From the NCBI GenBank assembly GCA_902478885.1, contig CABSMS010000048.1:1-16412 (forward strand): a stretch of 16,412 bases of DNA. The letters are read 5' to 3'. This document shows positions 1 through 6,820 of this stretch, in pieces; position 1 is the first letter of the stretch; each line of letters starts with the position of its first letter. This DNA comes from an uncultured Collinsella sp. (lineage in GTDB: Bacteria > Actinomycetota > Coriobacteriia > Coriobacteriales > Coriobacteriaceae). The notes under the pieces were generated by a model. It was not told the DNA's origin. It saw only the letters and a program-made list of their open reading frames with translations, and ran no database searches. A program made the translations under genes and the position numbers.

Positions 1-90
1 CAAGAAGGAGTAACATCGGGACTTGCAGCGACGGACCTCAGGACACTCTTACACCACGTCTGCGCGCGCGACCTCGCCTCAAACAATTAG
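1..90 (+). CDS. possible 3' end of an unrecognised protein (partial)
   Basis: Frame 1 is open from the first base to a TAG at 88-90. It encodes about 29 residues that look like a helical protein C-terminus (GLAATDLRTLLHHVCARDLA). Another forward frame is also open over most of this stretch, so the coding status is uncertain. I do not recognise a family. If it is real, the gene converges on the glutaredoxin gene and the hairpin at 123-176 lies between their 3' ends. Confidence 0.3.
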   Translation, partial: QEGVTSGLAATDLRTLLHHVCARDLASNN

Positions 91-122
91 CCGGCTAAGA
101 GCGTCCATGGCTACCCAAAAGC

Positions 123-176
123 TGTACGCCAGCATCCAAAGATGTCGAAAATGTCGACTTTGGATGCTGGTGTACA
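123..176. terminator. long inverted repeat, possible bidirectional terminator
   Basis: Two 19-base arms (123-141 and 158-176) are complementary except for one G-T pair, a very long stem for an intergenic hairpin. The 16-base loop is itself a direct repeat: ATGTCGA, AA, ATGTCGA. The flanks carry only short T runs (TTT on the forward side, TTTT on the reverse side). It lies downstream of the reverse-strand glutaredoxin gene and of a possible forward gene ending at 90, which fits a shared terminator. A small repeat element is the alternative. Confidence 0.45.
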
Positions 177-221
177 TGTTTGGGTCGTATGGGTTGGGGT
201 GAGCTGATCGTAACGCGCGTA

Positions 222-467
222 CTAGAGCAGATTCTCCTGCACCCATGCGATGATGTCACTCGATTCGTAGAGTGGTTTGCCGTCGATGAACAGGCAGGGA
301 ACCTGGCGCTTTCCGCCGACGGCGATGAGCGTCTGCTCGGCTTCGGGGTCGGTCGAGATATTGCGCTCGGGAATGGTCACGCCGTTATCGGCAAGGAATC
401 GCTTGACTTTTATGCAATACGGGCAGCCGGTCATAACGTACAGCGTGAGCTCATGATTAGTAGCCAT
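222..467 (-). CDS. glutaredoxin
   Basis: This is an 81-residue single-domain glutaredoxin, a cytoplasmic thiol-disulfide oxidoreductase that reduces protein or glutathione-type disulfides. It has the dithiol active site CPYC at Cys15-Cys18 after a beta strand (LTLYVMTG), the cis-proline loop QVP at 55-57 and the GG-K-QVP-C-FIDG region typical of the family. Cys58, right after the cis-proline, is an additional cysteine. The start at 467 is preferred over the in-frame ATG at 506 because GGAG lies a few bases upstream and the domain begins directly after it. The gene follows the TipAS-like regulator on the same strand with a gap of about 50 bases, so the two may be co-transcribed. Actinobacteria often lack glutathione, so its reductant here (mycothiol, thioredoxin reductase or other) cannot be told. 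NrdH-type redoxin is an alternative label. Confidence 0.88.
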   Translation of the reverse strand: MATNHELTLYVMTGCPYCIKVKRFLADNGVTIPERNISTDPEAEQTLIAVGGKRQVPCLFIDGKPLYESSDIIAWVQENLL

Positions 468-518
468 GGGTCTCCAATCGGTTGAGGTTTCGATTGAAAT
501 ACCCAAAGCCGCCGCGGT

Positions 519-1346
519 CTATGCGCGAGCCAGCGACGACTCGATTGCCTGAACCAGAAACGTCGTGGCTCCGGTGCCGCAGGGCTTGTCGTAGTAGTCG
601 ATAAAGCGCTGGTCGGCAAGATAGCCGTGGGCGAGGCCCAGGTATGCTTCGTCTTGGGGCTCGTGTCCCCAGTTAAGGCCAATCCATCGACGGTGCATCG
701 CGACAAGCTTGCGAGCCTCGCTTCCATCCGGTTCGCCGTCGCCCATGGCAATTGAGAGCTGGCCCAGAATAGCGCGTTCAAGTTCCTTCATGTCGTTCCA
801 TGTCTGTGGATCCATGTCCAGTAACGTTTCGTTTGCTGCATCGATAGCCTCGTCGCCATAGCGCGCCCGCGCCTCGGCACCGTAGCGCTCCTCGTTTTCC
901 TGCACGGAGCGCCAGCGCTCCAGTTGCGGCAGCACGGCGCCCATGAGCGAGACGGCTTCGTCGAGCGACATACCGGTGTTTTGTGCCAGCCGCGGGGCAC
1001 AATCCTCGATCATTGCCTCCATCGTGGTGTCGTAGGTGTACTTGCCGTGGTCGTAGCACCACTTGCAGTAATGATCGGTCGCGGCGCCCGTGGCATCGGT
1101 GCCGCAGTCGTCGGGCGTGAGTATCATGCCGCAGCTCTGGCAATAGTGCTCGGGCATTTCGAGCAGGTGAGACAGGGGCTCGCCGGTCACGGCGGCGATG
1201 AGCTTCATCATGTCGATACCTGGGGTGACTTCGCCGCGTTCCCAGCGGCTCACGGCTTGGCGCGTGACGAAGAGCTTGGCGGCGAGCTGCTCCTGGGTAA
1301 GGTGATGGACGCGACGGACAGCGATGAGCTTTTCTGCAAAGGCCAT
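519..1346 (-). CDS. XRE-family regulator with zinc ribbon and TipAS-like ligand-binding domain
   Basis: This 275-residue protein has three recognisable parts. Residues 4-60 are an XRE/Cro helix-turn-helix (LTQEQLAAKLFVTRQAVSRW). Residues 67-116 form a small zinc ribbon with Cys69-x2-Cys72 and Cys94-x2-Cys97, plus Cys81 and Cys116. Residues about 150-273 resemble the TipAS domain: an all-helical region with HRRWI at 218-222, a Y-L-A-D-Q-RF-I-D-Y-Y segment at 242-252 and a glycine-rich C-terminal helix start. In Streptomyces TipA this domain binds thiopeptide antibiotics and switches a MerR-type DNA-binding domain; here it is attached to an XRE domain instead. The start at 1346 has AGGAG six bases upstream. 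A good promoter lies at 1377-1405 with a palindrome next to it. The likely role is a cytoplasmic one-component ligand-sensing regulator; ligand and targets are unknown. Assignment of the HTH is strong, the TipAS-like call is moderate. Confidence 0.82.
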   Translation of the reverse strand: MAFAEKLIAVRRVHHLTQEQLAAKLFVTRQAVSRWERGEVTPGIDMMKLIAAVTGEPLSHLLEMPEHYCQSCGMILTPDDCGTDATGAATDHYCKWCYDHGKYTYDTTMEAMIEDCAPRLAQNTGMSLDEAVSLMGAVLPQLERWRSVQENEERYGAEARARYGDEAIDAANETLLDMDPQTWNDMKELERAILGQLSIAMGDGEPDGSEARKLVAMHRRWIGLNWGHEPQDEAYLGLAHGYLADQRFIDYYDKPCGTGATTFLVQAIESSLARA

Positions 1347-1376
1347 AGCGGCTCCTTTCTGCTGGTTGATGGCTTA

Positions 1377-1405
1377 AGCATACGCGGCGGCAGGTGCCCT
1401 TCCAA
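1377..1405 (-). promoter_or_regulatory. sigma-70-type promoter of the XRE/TipAS-like gene
   Basis: Read on the reverse strand, TTGGAA (1405-1400) and TATGCT (1382-1377) are separated by exactly 17 bases and precede the gene start by about 30 bases. This is the best -35/-10 pair in the divergent gap between the regulator and trmO. Confidence 0.55.
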
Positions 1406-1420
1406 GCAACCGTTGGTTGC
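1406..1420. promoter_or_regulatory. possible operator palindrome
   Basis: GCAACC, GTT, GGTTGC is a perfect 6-bp inverted repeat with a 3-base centre, placed directly upstream of the -35 box of the XRE/TipAS-like gene. Location and symmetry suit binding by a dimeric regulator, plausibly the XRE protein itself. The short length leaves chance possible. Confidence 0.35.
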
Positions 1421-1474
1421 ATGACGGGGGATCGCGGCGAAGAATTGCGCGCAGCGTCCCACGCCTCCATGCCG

Positions 1475-1480
1475 TACAAT
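1475..1480 (+). promoter_or_regulatory. putative -10 box of trmO
   Basis: TACAAT ends seven bases before the ATG at 1488, the distance expected between a -10 box and a transcription start. With no ribosome binding site ahead of the ATG, this suggests a leaderless mRNA. No convincing -35 is seen at 17 bases. Confidence 0.4.
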
Positions 1481-1487
1481 GACCGGC

Positions 1488-2225
1488 ATGGAACCTATTG
1501 CACACATACATACCGACCTGCCGCAGAAGTTCGGTATTCCGCGCAACAGCTTTTTGGCGCCTCATCTGCAGGGACGCATCGTTTTTGAGCCGGAATTTGC
1601 CTCCAATGCAGCGGTTGAGGGTCTGGGCTCCTTCTCTCACCTGTGGCTGCTGTGGCGTTTTGAAAACGGCACGCCCGGCGGCACGGCTAAGGACATAGCT
1701 GCCGATGCCAAGTCGCAGGACAGGTCCGGTACCAACGCAAAATGGTCGAAGACCGTGCGTCCGCCGCGCCTGGGTGGAGCCGAGCGCGTGGGCGTGTTTG
1801 CCACGCGCAGCCCGTTTCGCCCTAATCCCATCGGTCTTACCTGCGTCAAGCTCAGCCGCGTTGAGCACACCGACGATGGCCCCATCATCCATGTGCTGGG
1901 TGCCGATTTGCGCGACGGCACGCCCATCTACGATATTAAGCCCTACATTCCGTTTGCGGACTGCCACCCGGATGCGACCGGCGGTTGGATCGAGGATGCT
2001 CCGTGGCAAGAGCTCGATGTTGAGTTCCCGCAAGCGCTGCAAGACATGGTCCCGCCCGCAAAGCTCCCCGGCCTGGTCGAGGTCCTACGCCAAGACCCGC
2101 GCCGCGCAGGCAGCAAGTACGAGCCAGATCGCATTTACCACTTGGCTTACGCCGGGCTCGACATATCGTTTACGGTCGACGGGGCCAGGTTGACGGTGGC
2201 CGCCATCAACGACGCGCGGGACTAA
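1488..2225 (+). CDS. trmO: tRNA (t6A37) N6-methyltransferase TrmO (TsaA/YaeB family)
   Basis: This 245-residue protein is close to the 235 residues of E. coli TrmO, which uses S-adenosylmethionine to methylate the N6 of threonylcarbamoyladenosine at tRNA position 37 (m6t6A) and tunes decoding of ACY threonine codons. Family signatures are clear: FGIPRN near the N-terminus, FSHLWLLWRF, then RPPRLGG followed by RVGVFATRSPFRPNPIGLT, and a DIKPYIPFAD segment. The C-terminal part (YEPDRIYHLAYAGLDISF) matches the family's second domain. An in-frame ATG at 1479 exists, but the start at 1488 is preferred because protein similarity begins at MEPIAHIHT and a -10-like TACAAT sits just upstream. It is divergent from the XRE/TipAS-like gene. 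Its substrate modification is made by TsaB/C/D/E, none of which is in the window. Confidence 0.92.
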   Translation: MEPIAHIHTDLPQKFGIPRNSFLAPHLQGRIVFEPEFASNAAVEGLGSFSHLWLLWRFENGTPGGTAKDIAADAKSQDRSGTNAKWSKTVRPPRLGGAERVGVFATRSPFRPNPIGLTCVKLSRVEHTDDGPIIHVLGADLRDGTPIYDIKPYIPFADCHPDATGGWIEDAPWQELDVEFPQALQDMVPPAKLPGLVEVLRQDPRRAGSKYEPDRIYHLAYAGLDISFTVDGARLTVAAINDARD

Positions 2226-2287
2226 CCGTCCGTCCGTATCCGTCAAAATCAACAGCAAACCCCATGCCAAAACCGCCCACGCTGGTG

Positions 2288-2293
2288 GACAAT
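2288..2293 (+). promoter_or_regulatory. putative -10 box upstream of the C-S lyase gene
   Basis: GACAAT lies about 40 bases upstream of the start codon in the 108-base gap after trmO. A weak ATGCCA (2264-2269) is 18 bases upstream as a possible -35. The same ACAAT core recurs ahead of four other forward genes in the window. Confidence 0.3.
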
Positions 2294-2333
2294 AACGCCT
2301 ACCAAAACAGTCTACTTTGCACGGGGGCTCAGC

Positions 2334-3548
2334 ATGAAATACGACTTTAGCTCGCTTATCGACCGCCACGGCATGGACTCCATCGCCGTTGACTCCTGGG
2401 GCGAGATCCCCGGTATGGCTCCAAACGCACCCGACGAGGGCTTCGACCGCATTCCCATGTGGGTGGCCGACATGAACTTTGCCACGGTGCCCACGGTCCA
2501 GGATCACATCATTCAGCGCGCCCAGCATCCCATGTTTGGCTATTTCGATCCGCGCCCCGAGTATTTCGACCGCATCATCGAATGGCAGAGCCGCCGCAAT
2601 GGCGTCGAGGGCCTGCGCCCTGAACATATCGGCTACGAAAACGGCGTGCTGGGCGGTGTCGTGTCGACGCTGCGTGCGTATGTTCAGCCAGGCGATGCGG
2701 TGTTGGTCCACAGTCCTACCTACATCGGCTTTACCAAGTCCATTGAGGCCGCGGGCTATCACATTGTCCACAGCCCGCTTAAGCTCGACGACCAGGGCGT
2801 GTGGCGTATGGACTTTGAGGACATGGAGCACAAGCTCGCCCAAAACCACATCCATGCCGCGGTGTTCTGCTCGCCGCACAATCCCTGCGGCCGCGTATGG
2901 GAGCGCGACGAGATTGAGCGCGCCATGGACATCTATCGCCAGCACGATTGCGTGGTGATCTCGGACGAGATTTGGTCCGATATCATCCTGCCGGGGCACA
3001 AGCACATCCCGACGCAGTCGGTGAGCGAGGATGCCCGCATGCGCACGGTTGCCCTCTACGCGCCCAGCAAGACGTTCAACCTGGCGGGTCTGGTCGGCAG
3101 CTATCACATCATCTACAACGAGACGCTGCGTGACCGCGTCTGCGCCGTGTCCAACAAGACTCACTACAACGAGATGAACGTCCTCTCCATGCATGCGCTT
3201 ATCGGTGCCTACCAGCCGCAAGGCTACGAGTGGGTGGACGAGCTCAACCAGGTGCTTGCCGACAATATCGAGTACTTCTGCGATTACGTGGACGAGCATT
3301 TTGAGGGTGTGTCCTATTCACGTCCGCAGGGCACGTACATGGTGTTTCTGGACTGCACCGAGTGGTGCCGCGAGCATGGCCGCGATATTCAGTGGTTGCT
3401 CGACGAGGGGGCGCGCGTGGGCGTGGGGTATCAGGACGGCCGCCCGTTCCACGGACCCTGCCACATTCGCGTGAATCTGGCGCTGCCGCTTTCGCGCGTA
3501 AGGGAGACGTGCGACCGCCTGGACCGCTACGTTTTTAATGCACGGTAA
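2334..3548 (+). CDS. patB: PLP-dependent C-S lyase / aminotransferase, MalY/PatB family (cystathionine beta-lyase type)
   Basis: This 404-residue protein is a fold-type I PLP enzyme of the MalY/PatB group, which cleave cystathionine or cysteine conjugates to a thiol, pyruvate and ammonia. Visible landmarks are the N-terminal MWVADMNF typical of the group, SPHNPCGRVW (cofactor-contacting Asn), SDEIWSDI with Asp211 facing the pyridine nitrogen, and the Schiff-base lysine Lys246 in APSKTFNLAG. Length matches the family. The start at 2334 is followed at once by the conserved YDF-x5-DR-x-GMDSxxxD opening, and a G-rich stretch lies upstream. In gut bacteria such enzymes supply homocysteine for methionine synthesis or release H2S from cysteine; which applies here cannot be read from sequence. 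The gene stands alone between trmO and the signalling block. Specific substrate is inferred, fold and family are secure. Confidence 0.9.
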   Translation: MKYDFSSLIDRHGMDSIAVDSWGEIPGMAPNAPDEGFDRIPMWVADMNFATVPTVQDHIIQRAQHPMFGYFDPRPEYFDRIIEWQSRRNGVEGLRPEHIGYENGVLGGVVSTLRAYVQPGDAVLVHSPTYIGFTKSIEAAGYHIVHSPLKLDDQGVWRMDFEDMEHKLAQNHIHAAVFCSPHNPCGRVWERDEIERAMDIYRQHDCVVISDEIWSDIILPGHKHIPTQSVSEDARMRTVALYAPSKTFNLAGLVGSYHIIYNETLRDRVCAVSNKTHYNEMNVLSMHALIGAYQPQGYEWVDELNQVLADNIEYFCDYVDEHFEGVSYSRPQGTYMVFLDCTEWCREHGRDIQWLLDEGARVGVGYQDGRPFHGPCHIRVNLALPLSRVRETCDRLDRYVFNAR

Positions 3549-3558
3549 GTGAGCACTG

Positions 3559-3600
3559 CATGCGGGGCCTTCTGCCAAGTCGGCTGGAAGGCCCCGCATG
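3559..3600 (+). terminator. GC-rich hairpin after the C-S lyase gene
   Basis: Perfect 14-base arms (3559-3572 and 3587-3600) flank a 14-base loop that can itself pair GCC with GGC. The hairpin begins 11 bases after the stop codon. The stem is very stable, but no T tract follows (GTAAAACG), so it may act as a pause or mRNA 3'-end protector rather than a classical intrinsic terminator. Confidence 0.55.
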
Positions 3601-3692
3601 GTAAAACGTCTGTAGCCATTGGGCACTCGTGTGGTTTTGTTTGCTATTATTTTTTACCATTTCAGTCTGTAAGCAAGATCGTCTGGAGCTCG

Positions 3693-4562
3693 ATGAAAAG
3701 ACCCCGTCGCTCGGTTGCCATTTCGTTGTTTGTTGCGCTTGCAGTGGCGAGCGTCTTTGTCGTAGCGATAGCTGGCTGCTCCGGGTCGAATGACGGAGCC
3801 TCGACGTCTGCATTAGAAGGTCTGGACGCCTCGCAAGTCAAAGACGACGACCTTAAGACGCTCAACGTCGGCAGCGACCTCTATCCACCGTTTGTGTATA
3901 CCGACGAGTACGGCGATATCGTTGGCCTGGACGTCGAGATATTGACCGAGGCTTTGGCCCGCATTGGTTACAAGCCAAAGTACCAGCTGATCGATTGGGA
4001 AAAGAAGAACGAGCTACTGGCGAGCGGCGAGCTCGATTGCGTCATGGGCAGCTTTAGCATGACGGGTCGCGAAAACGAGTATCGTTGGGCCGGCCCGTAC
4101 CTTGCGAGCCGCCAGGTGGTCGCGGTCGATCCCCAGAGCGATATCTACACGCTTGCCGATCTTGAGGATAAGGTCGTGGCGGTCCAGTCCACCACCAAGC
4201 CCGAGGACATTTTGCTCAATCATACAAATGAAAACGTTCCGCAGATCAAAGAGCTCTACTGCTTTTCGGACCGTTCGTATTTGAACCCGGCGCTCGTCGA
4301 GGGTCTGGTCGACGCCATCGCCGCGCATGAGTCCTCGCTGCTCACCTACGAAAAAGACTATGGTGTGGCGTATCGCATTTTGGATGAGCCGCTGCTAGAG
4401 GTTGGTTTGGGCACCGCTTTCGATATCAATGATACGCGCGGCATCGACGTTAAACTCACCCGTGCCTACCAAGAAATGCTTGCCGATGGCACCATGGAAC
4501 GTCTGGTGTCAAAGTACTTTGATGACCCTTCGCCATTTTTGAATATGGAGGGCCTGTCATGA
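3693..4562 (+). CDS. family 3 solute-binding lipoprotein (likely sensor partner of the adjacent kinase)
   Basis: This 289-residue lipoprotein has basic residues (KRPRR), a hydrophobic stretch and a lipobox ending AIAGC, giving lipid attachment at Cys29. The rest is a family 3 periplasmic-binding-protein fold (about 48-280): LNVGSDLYPPFVY, GLDVEILTEALARIG, and the GELDCVMGSFSMTGREN loop characteristic of amino-acid-type binders. The ATG at 3693 is chosen over upstream in-frame starts because it opens the signal peptide and has GGAG just upstream. Its stop overlaps the start of the hybrid kinase gene in an ATGA, so translation is probably coupled. No ABC permease or ATPase is nearby, so a sensing role, handing ligand state to the kinase's outer domain, is more likely than transport. 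Ligand unknown; an amino acid or small organic acid is a guess from the family. Confidence 0.87.
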   Translation: MKRPRRSVAISLFVALAVASVFVVAIAGCSGSNDGASTSALEGLDASQVKDDDLKTLNVGSDLYPPFVYTDEYGDIVGLDVEILTEALARIGYKPKYQLIDWEKKNELLASGELDCVMGSFSMTGRENEYRWAGPYLASRQVVAVDPQSDIYTLADLEDKVVAVQSTTKPEDILLNHTNENVPQIKELYCFSDRSYLNPALVEGLVDAIAAHESSLLTYEKDYGVAYRILDEPLLEVGLGTAFDINDTRGIDVKLTRAYQEMLADGTMERLVSKYFDDPSPFLNMEGLS

Positions 4563-6751
4563 TCGATGCGCCCGACCACGCCGTAGAGGAGCGGGGCAAT
4601 CGTTCGACAGGGGCATGGCTCCTTGTCGCCCTGCTGGGGATAGCGCTCTCGGTTGTTGCCGGCATGATGAGCTACGGCTACACGACAGCTCAGGCCGAGC
4701 AGCGCTTTGCCGACGTTGTCGATTACGTGGCGACGCAGAGCCTTTCCTACGATGCATTCAATAGCGCCTATACGACCAAAAACCTGATTCGCGTTATGGA
4801 GATCGCCGGAGAGACAGCGCGCGATATGGAGCGCGACGGTTCGGTGGATAACGCCATGCTGGAGCAATATGCCGACCAGTTCAACGTGAGTGCACTGATC
4901 GTGACGGACGCATCGGGCAATTTGGTGTCCGAGTCCTCGACGGATGGCGTGGGCTACGAGTCGCTCGCTACGTATCTCAAGGAAGCACCCGTGCTGGAGG
5001 TGGCAGCCCATCCGCTTAAGTCCTATACCGCCCGCATCACGCTTTCGGATGATTCGGTTGCAGACATTGGTTGCGTGACCCGGCAAGATGGCGAGGGCAT
5101 CGTCATCGCGGTCAGGCATCAGAGCGCGAAGGCAGTTGCAAGCAATACGCTCAAACTGCAGAGCCTGCTCGGTGGTTATGAAACCATCGATAGCGGCAAT
5201 ATCGTGATCGAAAGCGACGGCAAGGTCGTTGCGACCAATGCCGTTGAACCCACCGTATTGGGCGTGTTCGATCTGCCTGCGACGGATGTCTTTATTGTCG
5301 ACGGTATTAAGGATCGATGCCTGGCTGGTAAGGTCAGATTGGTTAACGCCGACGGCGAGTGGTATTTGGGCACATTTGGAAAAGCGCACAAATTCTATGT
5401 GTACACCTATGCCTCGGCGCAGCGCTACTTTGAGGTCGCCGCGGCTGTTGCCGCCGGCGTGCTGGTGCTCTACGGCGGTGTTATAGCCGTTGTTGTGACG
5501 GTGCGTCGCCGCGCTGATCGTCGACGTTTGACGGACTTGCTGCAGCAGGAGCGCGACTATGGCGACAAGCTGGCAAAGGCGGCGCGTGAGGCCTCGTCTG
5601 CCAACTCGGCAAAGACGGAGTTTCTGCGTCGCATGAGCCACGATCTGCGCACGCCCATCAACGGCATTCGCGGCATGGTCGAGGTTGGCGATGCCAATGC
5701 GGACGATCTGCAAAAGCAGACTGAGTGCCGCTCAAAAATCTGGACGGCATCGGGACTGCTGCTCGACCTTGCCAACGAGGCGCTCGATATGAGTCGCCTG
5801 GAGAGCGGGCAGGTCGACCTGAACCTCGTGCCCATAAATTTGGTGGCCCTCAACTGTGAAGTGCGCGATATTCTGGAGCGCCAGGCCGAGGAGCGTCTGG
5901 TGACAATTATCTGCGACCAGCAGACGCTTAATCATCCCTATGCGCGGGTGAGCGTGACGCACCTCAAGCGCTTGTTGCTCAATATTGCCGGCAATGCCGT
6001 CAAGTACAACCGCCGGGGCGGCTATGTTCGCCTGGTGTGCCGCGAGGTGGAGCCAGCGGATGGCGTCCCCGTCTATGAATACACGATCGCCGACAACGGT
6101 ATTGGCATGAGCGAGGAGTTCCAACAGCGCCTCTACGAGCCGTTTTGCCGTGAGGGGCAACAGGTGGAAGGCGCTTCATCGGGAACTGGCCTGGGCGCGC
6201 CTATCGCAAAACAGTTGGTCGAGCTTATGGGCGGAACCATGAGTTTTACGAGCGTCTTGGGGCAGGGGACGACGTTTACCATCCGCCTGCCGTTCGAGAA
6301 GTGCGACCGCTCCGAGATTCCTCAGGCAGTTCGCGTAGATGCGGGCGACGGCGATGCGCTCCAGGGCCTGCGCGTTTTGCTCGTAGAGGATAACGATCTG
6401 AATGCCGAGATCGCGCAGTTTACGCTCAGCCGTGCCGGTGCCGTCGTGACGCATGCTAAGGATGGCGAGTCTGCCGTTGAGGCGTTTGCCACGAGCGCGC
6501 CGCACGAGTACGACGTGGTGTTGATGGACATCATGATGCCGGGCATCGATGGCCTTGAGGCCACGCGTCGGATTCGAGCACTCGATCGTGAGGATGCCGC
6601 GACCACGCCGATTATCGCCGTGAGCGCCAACGCCTTTGCCGACGACCGCAGGCTTTCGCGTGAGGCGGGCATGGACGCGCACTTGAGTAAACCCGTGAGC
6701 TCGCAGGAGCTCGCTGAGGCGCTTGCACACATAGCCGCCGACGCTTCATAA
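4559..6751 (+). CDS. membrane-bound hybrid sensor histidine kinase with C-terminal receiver domain
   Basis: A 730-residue protein. TM1 spans about 15-38; about 250 extracytoplasmic residues follow with two short Cache/PAS-like strand patterns (ALIVTDASGNLVSES and NIVIESDGKVVATN); TM2 spans about 292-315. The cytoplasmic part has the HisKA H-box FLRRMSHDLRTPINGI with His361, the HATPase N-box around Asn479, the DNGIGM G1 box at 512 and the GTGLGAPIAKQL G2 box. A receiver domain covers about 603-725, with phosphoacceptor Asp657 in LMDIMMPGIDG and a conserved Lys in LSKP. There is no HPt domain and no DNA-binding output. It is translationally coupled to the solute-binding lipoprotein and ends at a strong hairpin, so the pair looks like a complete bicistronic unit. 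Its kinase and receiver modules resemble those of the convergent kinase at 7343-10147, suggesting paralogy. Ligand and downstream partner are unknown. Confidence 0.92.
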   Translation: MIDAPDHAVEERGNRSTGAWLLVALLGIALSVVAGMMSYGYTTAQAEQRFADVVDYVATQSLSYDAFNSAYTTKNLIRVMEIAGETARDMERDGSVDNAMLEQYADQFNVSALIVTDASGNLVSESSTDGVGYESLATYLKEAPVLEVAAHPLKSYTARITLSDDSVADIGCVTRQDGEGIVIAVRHQSAKAVASNTLKLQSLLGGYETIDSGNIVIESDGKVVATNAVEPTVLGVFDLPATDVFIVDGIKDRCLAGKVRLVNADGEWYLGTFGKAHKFYVYTYASAQRYFEVAAAVAAGVLVLYGGVIAVVVTVRRRADRRRLTDLLQQERDYGDKLAKAAREASSANSAKTEFLRRMSHDLRTPINGIRGMVEVGDANADDLQKQTECRSKIWTASGLLLDLANEALDMSRLESGQVDLNLVPINLVALNCEVRDILERQAEERLVTIICDQQTLNHPYARVSVTHLKRLLLNIAGNAVKYNRRGGYVRLVCREVEPADGVPVYEYTIADNGIGMSEEFQQRLYEPFCREGQQVEGASSGTGLGAPIAKQLVELMGGTMSFTSVLGQGTTFTIRLPFEKCDRSEIPQAVRVDAGDGDALQGLRVLLVEDNDLNAEIAQFTLSRAGAVVTHAKDGESAVEAFATSAPHEYDVVLMDIMMPGIDGLEATRRIRALDREDAATTPIIAVSANAFADDRRLSREAGMDAHLSKPVSSQELAEALAHIAADAS

Positions 6752-6757
6752 GCATAG

Positions 6758-6789
6758 GGCCCGGTTCCAAGGTGGGTTGGAACCAGGCC
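6758..6789. terminator. hairpin between convergent genes, likely bidirectional terminator
   Basis: GGTTCCAA (6763-6770) pairs with TTGGAACC (6777-6784) across a 6-base loop. Outer GGCC (6758-6761) pairs with GGCC (6786-6789) after one mismatch. It begins 7 bases after the kinase stop, is followed on the forward strand by the T-rich ATATTGTTATT, and sits between convergent genes. Confidence 0.65.
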
Positions 6790-6820
6790 ATATTGTTATT
6801 GATGAGGCCTGCTGAGGGGC

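Noticed and set aside
1..122. Possible tRNA or other small RNA at the left end
   Set aside because: No cloverleaf, CCA end or T-loop (GGTTCAA-like) sequence could be found on either strand.
151..162. ATGTCGACTTTG shared with 11440-11451 upstream of the CLC gene
   Set aside because: Several 12-base matches are expected by chance in a window this size; the surrounding bases do not match.
2085..3299. 404-residue reverse-strand open frame opposite the C-S lyase
   Set aside because: It is an antisense shadow created by GC-rich codon use of the lyase gene; it shows no domain and has no ribosome binding site of note.
4466..5713. 415-residue reverse-strand open frame opposite the first hybrid kinase
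   Set aside because: It overlaps strongly supported kinase coding sequence and resembles no family.
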